Notes under the pieces: generated by a model
What the model was told of the DNA's origin: nothing
What the model saw: only the letters and a program-made list of their open reading frames with translations
The model's database searches: none
Translations under genes and position numbers: made by a program
Source of the DNA: Collinsella aerofaciens
GTDB lineage: Bacteria; Actinomycetota; Coriobacteriia; Coriobacteriales; Coriobacteriaceae
NCBI RefSeq assembly: GCF_015548375.1
Contig: NZ_JADMWW010000023.1
Coordinates: 1 to 44,381, forward strand
Direction of reading: 5' to 3'
Length of the DNA stretch: 44,381 nucleotides
In this document: piece by piece, positions 1-7,614 of the stretch
Layout: each line of letters begins with the position of its first letter
Position numbering within the stretch: the first letter of the stretch is position 1

Positions 1-83
1 GTCAAGACGCCGGCGCCCGACGGGGAGACGGCGAGTTAGCCGGCAGGTCGGCATGTCAATCCTGGTCTAACAGAGCCATTGGG

Positions 84-848
84 TTAGTGGTCCTTGATGG
101 AGTTGAGGAAGTCCTGGGCGCGCTTGGTCTGGGGATGGTCGAAGAACTCGTCGGGTGTGCCGGTTTCCACGATCTGGCCGTCGGCCATAAACACGACGCG
201 GTCGGCCACGCGGCGGGCGAAGTTCATCTCGTGCGTGATGACGATCATCGTCATGCCCTGCTGGGCCAAACGCACCATGACCTCGAGCACCTCGTTGATC
301 ATCTCGGGGTCAAGGGCGCTCGTGGGCTCGTCAAAGAGCATGGCCTTGGGTTGCATGGCAAGCGATCGGGCGATGGCTACGCGCTGTTGCTGGCCGCCCG
401 AGAGCTGTGCAGGCACCTTATCGGCCTGCTCGGCAACGCCCACGCGGCCCAGCAGGTCCATGGCGCGCTCGCGAGCCTCGTCCTTGGAGACGCCCAGCAC
501 ATCGACCGGTCCCAGCATGACGTTCTGTAGTACGGTCATATGTGCGAACAGGTTGAACTGCTGAAACACCATGCCCAGCTCGGCACGCATGCGGGCAAGA
601 TCTTTGCCCTCCTGCGGCAGGGGCTCGCCCTCGATGAGGATCTCACCTGAGTCGATGGTTTCCAAGCGGTTGATGGTGCGGCACATGGTCGACTTGCCCG
701 AGCCCGAGGGACCGATCACAACGACGACCTCGCCGCGGTCGACTGAGAGATTGATGTCGTTGAGGACGTGCAGATCTCCGTAGTGCTTATCGACGTGCCT
801 GAGCTCGATCAGCGGCTGATTGCCGGTGGAAGAGGTGCTCTGTGCCAT
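84..848 (-). CDS. Polar amino-acid ABC transporter, ATP-binding subunit
   Basis: This 254-residue cytoplasmic ATPase should power uptake of a polar amino acid through the two permeases encoded just upstream. Visible motifs are Walker A GPSGSGKST (residues 46-54), Q-loop in VFQQFNLF (about 94-101), signature LSGGQQQR (149-156), Walker B AMLFDEPTSALD (169-180) and the switch histidine in VITHEM near residue 208. The length and order match the GlnQ/GltL family. It is the last gene of a four-gene minus-strand operon (binding protein, permease, permease, ATPase), 36 bp after the preceding permease. The exact substrate (glutamate, glutamine or other) cannot be read from the ATPase. Confidence 0.93.
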   Translation of the reverse strand: MAQSTSSTGNQPLIELRHVDKHYGDLHVLNDINLSVDRGEVVVVIGPSGSGKSTMCRTINRLETIDSGEILIEGEPLPQEGKDLARMRAELGMVFQQFNLFAHMTVLQNVMLGPVDVLGVSKDEARERAMDLLGRVGVAEQADKVPAQLSGGQQQRVAIARSLAMQPKAMLFDEPTSALDPEMINEVLEVMVRLAQQGMTMIVITHEMNFARRVADRVVFMADGQIVETGTPDEFFDHPQTKRAQDFLNSIKDH

Positions 849-884
849 GGTGCTCGGCTCCTTATGACTCGAAATGGTAAAGCG

Positions 885-1718
885 TTAGCGGATGATGGTC
901 GCGCCGGTCTTGTGCGAAACGTAGACAGCGGCCTTGTTAATTGCGACGTTGATGAGGATGTAGATGACCGCGATTACCAGGTAGACCGACACGAGGGCGT
1001 CGTAGTTGGTAATGAGCACGCGGGCGTTTTGCATGAGGTCGGGGTAGCTCACCACATAGGCAACGGTGGTGTCTTTGACTACGACCACAAGCTGCGAAAT
1101 CAACGACGGAATGATAAACCGAATGGCTTGCGGTAACACGATTTTAAAGGTGATTTTAGCTTTGGAGAGACCGAGCGCCTGGGCTGCCTCGACCTGACCG
1201 CGCGGCACGGCGTTGACGCCGGCGCGGAAGATCTCGGCCAGTACGCCGGTTGCAGCGAGCGCGACGGGAAGCGTGAGCATCCAAAACGACGGCAGCGCGA
1301 TCTTGTACTGGGGCAGCACCAAAAAGAAGAAGTAGATGAACAGCAGGCTCGGCACGCCACGGAAGAAATCGGTGAGCACGCGGCAGACCAGTTGCAACGG
1401 CTTGATGTCGCTGGTACGGCCGAGCATGAGGGCTAAGCCCAGTACCAGCGCGATGGCGCCGGCGGTGAGCGCGACTTTAACGGTGCCCTCAAAACCGGCA
1501 AGCAGGAACTTCCAGGTGGTGAGGTGCGTAAAGAAGTACCAGTAATGGACCGAAAGCTGGCCGGTCACATAAAAGCGCTGCAGTACCAGAGCGATGAGCG
1601 CGGCCACGGCAACAAGTGAGATGGCGGTGCCGACGCGAATCTTGGCGCGCATCTTGGGGCCGGGAGCCTCGTAGAGTGCATCGCGCATGGTGAGCGCGGG
1701 GGAGGAGTGCTTGCTCAT
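885..1718 (-). CDS. Amino-acid ABC transporter permease (second permease)
   Basis: A 277-residue inner-membrane permease of the HisM/GlnP type. It has an N-terminal cytosolic segment of about 30 residues, then hydrophobic helices, and the cytoplasmic EAA loop EAAQALGLSKAKITFKIVLP, which docks the ATPase. The ATG overlaps the stop of the upstream permease by 4 bp (1715-1718), a sign of translational coupling. With the other permease it would form the heterodimeric channel. It is longer at the N-terminus than its partner (219 residues), as often seen in GluC/GluD-like pairs. Substrate specificity is inferred only from family. Confidence 0.92.
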   Translation of the reverse strand: MSKHSSPALTMRDALYEAPGPKMRAKIRVGTAISLVAVAALIALVLQRFYVTGQLSVHYWYFFTHLTTWKFLLAGFEGTVKVALTAGAIALVLGLALMLGRTSDIKPLQLVCRVLTDFFRGVPSLLFIYFFFLVLPQYKIALPSFWMLTLPVALAATGVLAEIFRAGVNAVPRGQVEAAQALGLSKAKITFKIVLPQAIRFIIPSLISQLVVVVKDTTVAYVVSYPDLMQNARVLITNYDALVSVYLVIAVIYILINVAINKAAVYVSHKTGATIIR

Positions 1719-2374
1719 CGGAGGATCCTCACCTTCTTATCGATGTAGTTGCCAATGTGGCTTACCACAAAAGCCGTGCCCAGATAGCCGAGGGCCGAGA
1801 TAAAGAACGCGGCGACACCACCGAGCGAGCGCGTGTTGATGTGGCTCACCACGCCGGTGAGTTCCTGCGGCTGAAGCGGCACCTGGCTACCGAGTGCGGT
1901 GGTGAGCATGACGGCGATAAAGAGGTTCGTCATGGGCAGCACGCTCGAGCGCAGCGCCTGCGGAATCACGATCTTGGCGAGGATGCGGTTGAAGCTCATG
2001 CCGAGCGAGCGGGCTGCCTCGACCTGACCCACGCCCACGGTGTTGATGCCGCTCATAAAGTTCTCGGACCCAAAGGCCGAGCCCAACAGCACCGTGGCGA
2101 CGATAACGCAGGTGCGATAGGGCAGTACGATCTTGAGCGGCGGCAGCGCGTAGACGACGATGATGAGCAACGCGATGCCGGGGATGTTACGGAAGACCTG
2201 GACATACAGGTCGCCAAAGACGCGCAGCGGCTTGAGCGGCGACACGCGCATCACGGTGACGGCGACCGCTAGCACCATGGCGATGGCAAATGACTCAAGC
2301 GTCATGTCCCAGGTTGCGAACAGCGCGTCGATATAGTTCTGGCCATAGAGCGACCAGAGCTCGGAGAGACTCAT
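1715..2374 (-). CDS. Amino-acid ABC transporter permease (first permease)
   Basis: A 219-residue polytopic permease of the polar amino-acid uptake family. The EAA loop reads EAARSLGMSFNRILAKIVIP, followed by the conserved QALRSSVLPMTN stretch. It sits second in the minus-strand operon, 138 bp downstream of the binding-protein gene; that gap holds a GC-rich hairpin (2399-2424) that could reduce read-through and keep the binding protein in excess. A GGAGG-like ribosome site lies just upstream of the ATG on the minus strand. The protein should pair with the 277-residue permease and the ATPase. Confidence 0.92.
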   Translation of the reverse strand: MSLSELWSLYGQNYIDALFATWDMTLESFAIAMVLAVAVTVMRVSPLKPLRVFGDLYVQVFRNIPGIALLIIVVYALPPLKIVLPYRTCVIVATVLLGSAFGSENFMSGINTVGVGQVEAARSLGMSFNRILAKIVIPQALRSSVLPMTNLFIAVMLTTALGSQVPLQPQELTGVVSHINTRSLGGVAAFFISALGYLGTAFVVSHIGNYIDKKVRILR

Positions 2375-2398
2375 GCGGACCTCCCGCCGGTAAGGAAA

Positions 2399-2424
2399 GG
2401 GGCTCCCGTATGTACGGAAGCCCC
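2399..2424 (-). terminator. Hairpin between binding-protein and permease genes
   Basis: GGGGCTCCCGTA (2399-2410) pairs with TACGGAAGCCCC (2413-2424), 11 of 12 positions, with a 2-nt loop. On the minus strand it is followed by CCTTTCCTT, a weak U-rich tail. Its position after the binding-protein gene and before the first permease suggests a leaky terminator or an mRNA 3'-end stabiliser that tunes operon stoichiometry. This role is inferred from position. Confidence 0.6.
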
Positions 2425-2512
2425 GACAACTCAGTGTGGAAACAGTTTAGCGCAATAAAGCGCATCGTGCGTTTCCGTATGGTTTCGTAGCGGCCGTTAC
2501 TAGGCTCGCTGC

Positions 2513-3508
2513 CTAGGCGCCGATCTCGGGCAGCTCGGGAACATTGGTGTCGCCCGTACGGTCACCAATGCAGATCTGCCACAGCTCGGTCCAGGTGCCG
2601 TCATCCTCGATCTTCTTAAGGAAGTCGTTGACAAAGGCGACACCGTCGGAATCGAGCGGCAGGCCGATGCCGTAGGGCTCCTTGCTGCCGAAGGGCTTGC
2701 CGGCAATCTTGTACTTGCCGGGCTCGCGGACCAGGGCGCTCTGCTGCATGTTGTTGTCGATGACGTAGGCGTCAACGCGGCCCTGCTGGAGTGCCTGGCG
2801 GGCCTCCTCGTCGGTCTTGAACTCCTGCTGGCTGGCCTTGGGGGCGAACTCCTCCAGGATGGCGGGGCCGTTGGAGCCGGACTGGACGGCGACGTTCTTA
2901 TCGGCCAGGTCGTCGACGCCCTTGATGTCGTCGTTATCGGTGAGCACCAGGATGGCCTGCTGGGTGTAGTAGTAGGGACCGGCGAAGGAGACGAGCTTCT
3001 TGCGCTCGTCAGTGATGGTGTAGGTGGCAAAGACAGCGTCGACTTGGCCGTTCTGCAGGACGGACTCGCGCGTGTCCGAGGTCACCTGGGTGATCTCGAC
3101 CTTGTTCTCGCCCAGGATGTAGTTGGACAGGAGCTGTGCGATACCGGCGTCGAAGCCGCGGGTCTGACCGTCTTTCTCGTTGAGGAGGGAGAAGAGCGTG
3201 GAGGTCTGAACGCCACCGATCTTAAAGACGTCGGCGTCCTTGACGGCCGTCGCCCAGGTGCTGGCGGCGATGGCGTCGTCGTCGGCCTTGGGGCCGTTGT
3301 CGACGAGCTTGTCGAATGCCTTGGCGTCGAGCGTGGTGGAAGCCTCGGTATCTTCGGAGCTCTTGGAGGAGCCGGCGGCGGAACCCTTGTCGGCCTCGGC
3401 ACTGGTGTCGGAGCAGCCGGCAAGACCAAGGCCGGCGACGGTTGCGAAGGTAGCGGCGACAAAGCCGCGGCGGTCGAGAACGACCTGCTGGGAGAGGTTC
3501 TTGCTCAT
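2513..3508 (-). CDS. Extracellular amino-acid-binding lipoprotein (SBP family 3)
   Basis: A 331-residue solute-binding protein for the ABC transporter. The N-terminus has a twin-arginine pair (Arg13-Arg14 in DRRGFVAATFA) followed by a hydrophobic stretch and lipobox LAGC with acceptor Cys32, so it is probably exported, possibly by Tat, and lipid-anchored. A Ser/Glu/Ala-rich linker (about 33-65) leads into the family-3 fold, with the FAGPYYYTQQAILVL segment typical of polar amino-acid binding proteins. It is first in the operon, with a promoter at 3552-3581 and an AAAGGTG ribosome site before the ATG. Glutamate or glutamine is the likeliest ligand but is not proven by the sequence. Confidence 0.92.
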   Translation of the reverse strand: MSKNLSQQVVLDRRGFVAATFATVAGLGLAGCSDTSAEADKGSAAGSSKSSEDTEASTTLDAKAFDKLVDNGPKADDDAIAASTWATAVKDADVFKIGGVQTSTLFSLLNEKDGQTRGFDAGIAQLLSNYILGENKVEITQVTSDTRESVLQNGQVDAVFATYTITDERKKLVSFAGPYYYTQQAILVLTDNDDIKGVDDLADKNVAVQSGSNGPAILEEFAPKASQQEFKTDEEARQALQQGRVDAYVIDNNMQQSALVREPGKYKIAGKPFGSKEPYGIGLPLDSDGVAFVNDFLKKIEDDGTWTELWQICIGDRTGDTNVPELPEIGA

Positions 3509-3551
3509 GGTAGAACACCTTTCTCAATAAAATCCCTAGCGGTTGAGTAGA

Positions 3552-3581
3552 GTTATACCCCATCCCGCTCAAATGGGTCAA
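3552..3581 (-). promoter_or_regulatory. Promoter of the amino-acid ABC operon
   Basis: On the minus strand a -35 TTGACC (3581-3576) and a -10 TATAAC (3557-3552) are separated by 18 bp, close to the housekeeping sigma consensus. The start point would fall near 3545, giving a 5' UTR of about 35-40 nt before the binding-protein ATG at 3508. Confidence 0.7.
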
Positions 3582-3623
3582 CACGAAATAACTCAGAAAC
3601 ATACTTACCTTATGGGTTATTGT

Positions 3624-3677
3624 ACCTACCAAAAAGGGACAGGTCTATTTTGGTAGGTTTTATCTGGGAAAACGTCG
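3624..3677 (+). repeat. Dispersed hairpin repeat, copy A
   Basis: Stem ACCTACCAAAA (3624-3634) and TTTTGGTAGGT (3648-3658), 11 perfect pairs, around the 13-nt loop AGGGACAGGTCTA, followed by TTATCTGGGAAAACGT. Copies B (30531-30588, opposite strand) and C (35417-35468) share both the hairpin and the flank. Relative to copy B the stem carries a paired G-C to A-T change, so pairing is conserved rather than just sequence. It lies between the ABC operon promoter and the micro-ORF unit. Confidence 0.8.
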
Positions 3678-3732
3678 GTTATTACTGCTGAGACGGCGTT
3701 TCGCGGACGGCGTGGTCGCTCGCGGCGGTCGC

Positions 3733-3738
3733 TATAAT
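3733..3738 (+). promoter_or_regulatory. -10 box of the micro-ORF transcript
   Basis: A perfect TATAAT lies 39 bp upstream of the 11-codon ORF at 3778. No strong -35 hexamer is visible at 17 bp (GTGGTC is the nearest). Transcription would start near 3745 and stop at the terminator at 3812-3851, a transcript of about 105 nt. Confidence 0.5.
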
Positions 3739-3777
3739 GGCGGCAACGCGACACATATATAAGTAAGGAGATCGCGT

Positions 3778-3813
3778 ATGAACGGTTATTCGTTTTTCGC
3801 GCCGCGAAAATAA
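3778..3813 (+). CDS. 11-residue micropeptide / orphan leader peptide
   Basis: The ORF encodes MNGYSFFAPRK and then stops. It is preceded by AAGGAG (3765-3770), 7 nt from the ATG, and by a TATAAT box at 3733. The stop codon abuts a strong terminator stem. The design (promoter, good ribosome site, tiny aromatic-containing ORF, terminator) looks like an amino-acid attenuator leader, with one Tyr and two adjacent Phe codons. However, the gene beyond the terminator is on the opposite strand, so there is no downstream gene to attenuate. It may be an orphan leader, a small dual-function RNA or a true micropeptide gene. I do not recognise the peptide. Confidence 0.45.
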   Translation: MNGYSFFAPRK

Positions 3814-3851
3814 AAACCTCCGCAGGGGTGCTTCCCTTGCGGAGGTTTTTT
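3812..3851. terminator. Bidirectional terminator between micro-ORF and DXS-family gene
   Basis: AAAAACCTCCGCA (3812-3824) pairs perfectly with TGCGGAGGTTTTT (3838-3850) over a 13-nt loop. The A-run and T-run give a U-tail in both directions. The stem overlaps the stop codons of both converging reading frames (TAA at 3811-3813 and the minus-strand stop at 3850-3852), a very compact arrangement. Confidence 0.9.
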
Positions 3852-5631
3852 ACTCGTTCAGTAGCCTTACGGCTTCGGCGGCCATGTTCTCGACCGTCAT
3901 GCCGTTCTGAGCGAGCAACTCGTTGGGGTCGTAGCGGTCGGGGAAGCCCTTGGCGATGCCGAAGGTGCGCGTGCGCACGGGCGTGCAGGCCAAGTAGCAC
4001 GCGACACGCTCGCCCCAGCCAGCGTCCAAGATGCCGTCCTCGAGAGTGACGACAACGCGATGCTCGGCGGCAAGGCTGTCGAGGAACTCACGGTCGAGCT
4101 CAGTTGCATAGCGCGGGTTGACGAGCGTGGCCTCGATGCCGTACTCGGCAGCCAAGCGGTTTGCCACGCGCTCGCCCAGCTCAAAGAAATCGCCAAGCGC
4201 GAGCACGGCCACGTCGCGACCCTCGCGCGCCACGTTGTAACGAACGGCGCTGTAGTCGGTGTCCTCGGCAGGCGCCAGATCGGGGCGGCTTACCAGGCCA
4301 ATGCCCGGCACGCGAATCGCCACGGGATGCTCGCGGTGATCGAGCGACCAGCTCAGCATGGACAGATATTCCTCCATGCAGGCCGGCGCCAAGTAGTGCA
4401 TGTTGGGAAGACCGCCCAGCATGGAAATATCAAAGAACGAGAGGTGTGTCTCGGATGTGGTGCCAAAGATCGACGCGCCAAACAGCAGGATGGTTGCGGG
4501 GGCGTCGTTGAGGCACAGGTCGTGCCACAGTTCGTCGTAGGCGCGCTGCAGGAACGTACCGTACACGCCAAAGACCGGCTTAGCGCCCGAGCGCGCAAGC
4601 GCGGTGGCAAAGGTTACGGCATGCTCCTCGGCAATGCCCACATCGACGAACTGTTTGCCGGCGGCAGCGCGAAGCTCGGGCGTAAAGCCCATGATGTAGG
4701 GCGTGGCGGCCGTGATGCCCACGACCTGCGGATCGCGCTTGATGGCGGCGCTGAGCGCCTCGCCCGTAATGTCGGCATAGGTGCGCGGCGCAGGCTCGCT
4801 CGGATGGCCCGGGCAGAGCTTGCGTCCAGTTGCCATGTCAAACGGACCCACATGATGCCAGTGTTCGGGGTCGCTCTGGGCCGGCTCAAAGCCCTTGCCC
4901 TTGGCGGTCGAGACGTGCAGCACGATGGGGTGATCGATATCGCGCAGTTCCTGCAGCGCGTCGACGAGGGCCAACACGTCGTTACCGGCGTCCAGATAGC
5001 GGTAGTCGAGCCCCATCGCGCGGAAAACGTTGCGCTCACAGGTGCCGTTGCTGGCGCGCAGCTCGGCCAGATTGCGATAGAGGCCACCGTGGTTCTCGGC
5101 GATGGACTGGTCGTTGTCATTGACGATGATGATTAGGCTGCTATCGAGTTCGGCGGCATTGTTAAAGCCCTCAAACGCCAGGCCGCCCGAAAGCGAGCCG
5201 TCGCCAATAACGGTAATGACGTTGTACGCATCGCCCGCCAGGTCGCGCGCGTGGGCAAGGCCGCAGCCCAAGCTCACCGAGGTCGAGGTGTGACCCATGG
5301 CGAACAGGTCGTGCTCGGACTCGTCGGGATTGGCAAAGCCAGAAGCCTCACCATAACGCTCCGGATCGATATAAGTGTACGCGCGCCCCGTCAGCGCCTT
5401 GTGGGCGTAGGTCTGGTGCGAAACGTCAAAGACAATCTTGTCGGTGGGAGAGTTAAACACGCGATGAAGCGCGACCGTAAGCTCAACGACGCCCAAGTTG
5501 GGGGCAACGTGCCCGCCGACGGCGGCGGAGCTTTCGAGGATTGCCTGGCGGATCTCGCCGCAGAGCTGCGGGAGCTCGGCGCGATTAAGAGCCTTGACGT
5601 CCTCGGGCGTTGTCGTTTGCGTAAGCAGCAT
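3850..5631 (-). CDS. dxs: 1-deoxy-D-xylulose-5-phosphate synthase family protein
   Basis: A 593-residue thiamine-diphosphate enzyme of the DXS/transketolase family, which condenses pyruvate and glyceraldehyde 3-phosphate for isoprenoid, thiamine and pyridoxal synthesis. Visible motifs are GGH (39-41), SHQTYAHKALTG (71-82), GHTSTS (113-118), the ThDP motif GDGSLSGG (143-150) with NDND (171-174), and the catalytic Glu in GIAEEHAVTFA (Glu335). It is shorter than the usual roughly 620 residues. The canonical DRAGxVGxDGxTH segment is replaced by FGASIFGTTSETH (384-396), so it may be a diverged paralogue with altered acceptor specificity. The gene is single, with a GGAG ribosome site upstream and a terminator sharing its stop codon. 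Confidence 0.8.
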   Translation of the reverse strand: MLLTQTTTPEDVKALNRAELPQLCGEIRQAILESSAAVGGHVAPNLGVVELTVALHRVFNSPTDKIVFDVSHQTYAHKALTGRAYTYIDPERYGEASGFANPDESEHDLFAMGHTSTSVSLGCGLAHARDLAGDAYNVITVIGDGSLSGGLAFEGFNNAAELDSSLIIIVNDNDQSIAENHGGLYRNLAELRASNGTCERNVFRAMGLDYRYLDAGNDVLALVDALQELRDIDHPIVLHVSTAKGKGFEPAQSDPEHWHHVGPFDMATGRKLCPGHPSEPAPRTYADITGEALSAAIKRDPQVVGITAATPYIMGFTPELRAAAGKQFVDVGIAEEHAVTFATALARSGAKPVFGVYGTFLQRAYDELWHDLCLNDAPATILLFGASIFGTTSETHLSFFDISMLGGLPNMHYLAPACMEEYLSMLSWSLDHREHPVAIRVPGIGLVSRPDLAPAEDTDYSAVRYNVAREGRDVAVLALGDFFELGERVANRLAAEYGIEATLVNPRYATELDREFLDSLAAEHRVVVTLEDGILDAGWGERVACYLACTPVRTRTFGIAKGFPDRYDPNELLAQNGMTVENMAAEAVRLLNE

Positions 5632-5758
5632 CGTTGTGGGTTACTCCATGCGAATCGTGCGCCGGCACTCCCTCGGCCGGCACAATTGCACAAGACAGTC
5701 TCGCACATTTTGGCGTTTGATATGTGACGGCGGCGCGGTAATTCGCCAACTGGTGGGG

Positions 5759-5770
5759 CAAAACGTTTTG
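5759..5770. promoter_or_regulatory. CAAAACGTTTTG palindrome in divergent gap
   Basis: A perfect 12-bp palindrome with a central CG, extended to an imperfect GGGCAAAACGTTTTGTCC, lies between the divergent DXS-family and HD-domain genes. A central CpG with A/T arms is typical of LacI/CcpA-type operators. No regulator of that type is in the window, so the assignment is only suggestive. Confidence 0.35.
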
Positions 5771-5859
5771 TCCGATGCCATACTGATATGTTCCATGATG
5801 TTTTTATCGATTGTGCACAGGCCGTGGCTTGTCGCCGTGAGTCGCTGGAAGGAGGCAGC

Positions 5860-6393
5860 ATGTCCGATGTCGTTCGTGCCGAGAACATCGCACGCGAGGT
5901 CGACGATGCCGCCCGTCTGCTGGCCCGGGCGGGTCGCTTGGACCTGACGCGCGAGTTTATCCAGCATGGCGACGTGACGGTGTATGCGCATGTGACCTCG
6001 GTGGCACGGGCGAGCCTGTCCTTTGCCGAGCGCCTTGGACGTGCTGGCGTTTCGGTTGACCGTGCTTCATTGCTGCGCGGGGCCCTGCTGCACGATTACT
6101 TTCTCTATGACTGGCACGATCCCGACCCAAGCCATCGGCTGCATGGCTTTCGCCACCCGTTTTTTGCCCTGGCACGTGCGGAGGAAGATTTTGAGCTGAC
6201 GCCGCGCGAACGGAATATTATCGTGCGGCATATGTTTCCGCTGGTGCCAGTGCCGCCGACGTGTCGTGAGGCTTGGATTGTATGCCTGGCAGATAAATGG
6301 TGCGCTCTGCGCGAGACGGTCGCCGGTCGTCTGCCGCGCAAAGGCGGCGCGAACGATTCGAACGAGGGCTCGAACGAAAAGAGGAGAGGGTAG
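5860..6393 (+). CDS. HD-domain hydrolase-like protein
   Basis: A 177-residue cytoplasmic protein with an HD-type metal-binding fold: His44 in VYAHVTSVA, the HD dyad His78-Asp79 in ALLHDYFLYDWH, further histidines in HGFRHP, and Asp144 in CLADKWCALRET. The ATG at 5860 follows an AAGGAGG ribosome site; upstream in-frame starts lack one. The C-terminal 25 residues are low-complexity and charged. It is followed 3 bp later by a CmpB-type membrane protein, so the two are co-translated. I recall this pairing in other Gram-positive genomes. The substrate is unknown; nucleotide or phosphate-ester hydrolysis is inferred from the HD superfamily. Confidence 0.75.
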   Translation: MSDVVRAENIAREVDDAARLLARAGRLDLTREFIQHGDVTVYAHVTSVARASLSFAERLGRAGVSVDRASLLRGALLHDYFLYDWHDPDPSHRLHGFRHPFFALARAEEDFELTPRERNIIVRHMFPLVPVPPTCREAWIVCLADKWCALRETVAGRLPRKGGANDSNEGSNEKRRG

Positions 6394-6396
6394 ACG

Positions 6397-7416
6397 GTGG
6401 AAACCGCGATTGATATGGCGTTCGGCGGCGCGACGCTTGCCGCCTGTCCGCTCTCGGCGCTGGTGCTCTCGTTTGCCTTCTACGGTTTTTGCGGTTGGGC
6501 ATGGGAGTCGACAGTATGCGCCATGCTCAATCACGGACGATTTGCCAACAGTGGCTTTTTGCTGGGGCCGTGTTGCCCTATCTATGGTGTGGGCGGCATA
6601 GCCTGCTGGCTTTTGCTGCGCGGGATTCCAGATGCCTCGAGCCAGTTTGTCGCCGCGGCGCTTGTATGCAGCGTAATCGAGTACAGTGTGGGCCTTCTAT
6701 TGGAAAAAACAACAGGCGCTCGCTTTTGGGACTATTCGCACCTGCCGTTTAACCTGCACGGACGCATCTGTCTGTACTGGGCATGCGCGTTTGGCTTGGG
6801 TGCGTTGTGCATTTGTCGCGTGGTGGAGCCGGCGGTGTTGGGCCTGCTTGGCCGCCTGCCGGTGCTGATTGTGCGGCTGTCCGCCTTTATCGTCGCGGTC
6901 GCGATGATGGTCGACGCGGTGTGCTCGTTGGCGAGCTGGCGGCGTCTGTCCGATCAGCTGGAGCGCGTCCGGGCCGACCTTGCCGACCGCATCAATGAGT
7001 CGCTTGCCGATGCGTCCGACTCCATGCTCGAACGTATTCCCGATTCGGCGATCGACTCGGTGGCGCAGACGCATATCCGCAGCCGTGCCGTTAACGCGTG
7101 GCTGGCCGAGCTGGGCGACGCGACGCTCGATGCCCTTCGTGAGAAGGCTTCGATGCCGACGTTTATCTCGGATGGTGCTCGCGGCCTGGCGCTTGTCGCC
7201 CGCCGCGTGGCCGATGCCGCGCCGAGCATGCCGCGTCCGTCGCTCAGCCGTCGCCTTGCCGGTAAGCGCATGAGCCGTCCGGTGCCGAGCGTGTCACTCA
7301 GCCGCCGCGACCTACGCTTCTTTAACGCCTTCCCGCGTCTGCGCATCAACCGCTACGAGGGCGTCATCCGAGCTACCGACCTCCGCGACCGAGCCCGCGA
7401 GCTGTTCCGACGCTAG
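6397..7416 (+). CDS. CmpB-type putative ABC-transporter membrane protein (PF06541-like)
   Basis: A 339-residue membrane protein starting with GTG after a GAGGAGAGGG ribosome site. The N-terminal 170 residues carry about five hydrophobic segments and the family motifs FYGFCGWAWES, GFLLGPCCPIYGVGG, IEYSVGLLLE and FWDYSHLPFNLHGRICLYWA. The C-terminal 170 residues are soluble, Arg- and Ser-rich and not recognised. The family is called a putative ABC-transporter type IV, but the transport role is not well established. It is translationally linked to the HD-domain gene before it. Confidence 0.8.
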   Translation: METAIDMAFGGATLAACPLSALVLSFAFYGFCGWAWESTVCAMLNHGRFANSGFLLGPCCPIYGVGGIACWLLLRGIPDASSQFVAAALVCSVIEYSVGLLLEKTTGARFWDYSHLPFNLHGRICLYWACAFGLGALCICRVVEPAVLGLLGRLPVLIVRLSAFIVAVAMMVDAVCSLASWRRLSDQLERVRADLADRINESLADASDSMLERIPDSAIDSVAQTHIRSRAVNAWLAELGDATLDALREKASMPTFISDGARGLALVARRVADAAPSMPRPSLSRRLAGKRMSRPVPSVSLSRRDLRFFNAFPRLRINRYEGVIRATDLRDRARELFRR

Positions 7417-7614
7417 CCGGGATGGGAGCGCTCGCGGCTTCCTTGCTCGCGTATTTCCCGTTCGTTTCGCGCCCGTTGCCGCGCCGTTTCCAAGATTGCG
7501 GCACCGTTTCCATTCGACAACGCAGCGTTTAACAACGCCGTATCTGGTCTACACCAGTTGCCCCTCGGCCGCATTATGGGCGCCGACAACGTTCATGCGA
7601 TCAAGGGGGAGCGA

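Noticed and set aside
3778-3851. A conventional attenuator controlling the next gene
   Set aside because: The next gene is on the opposite strand and its stop codon is in the terminator stem, so there is nothing downstream for the leader to attenuate.
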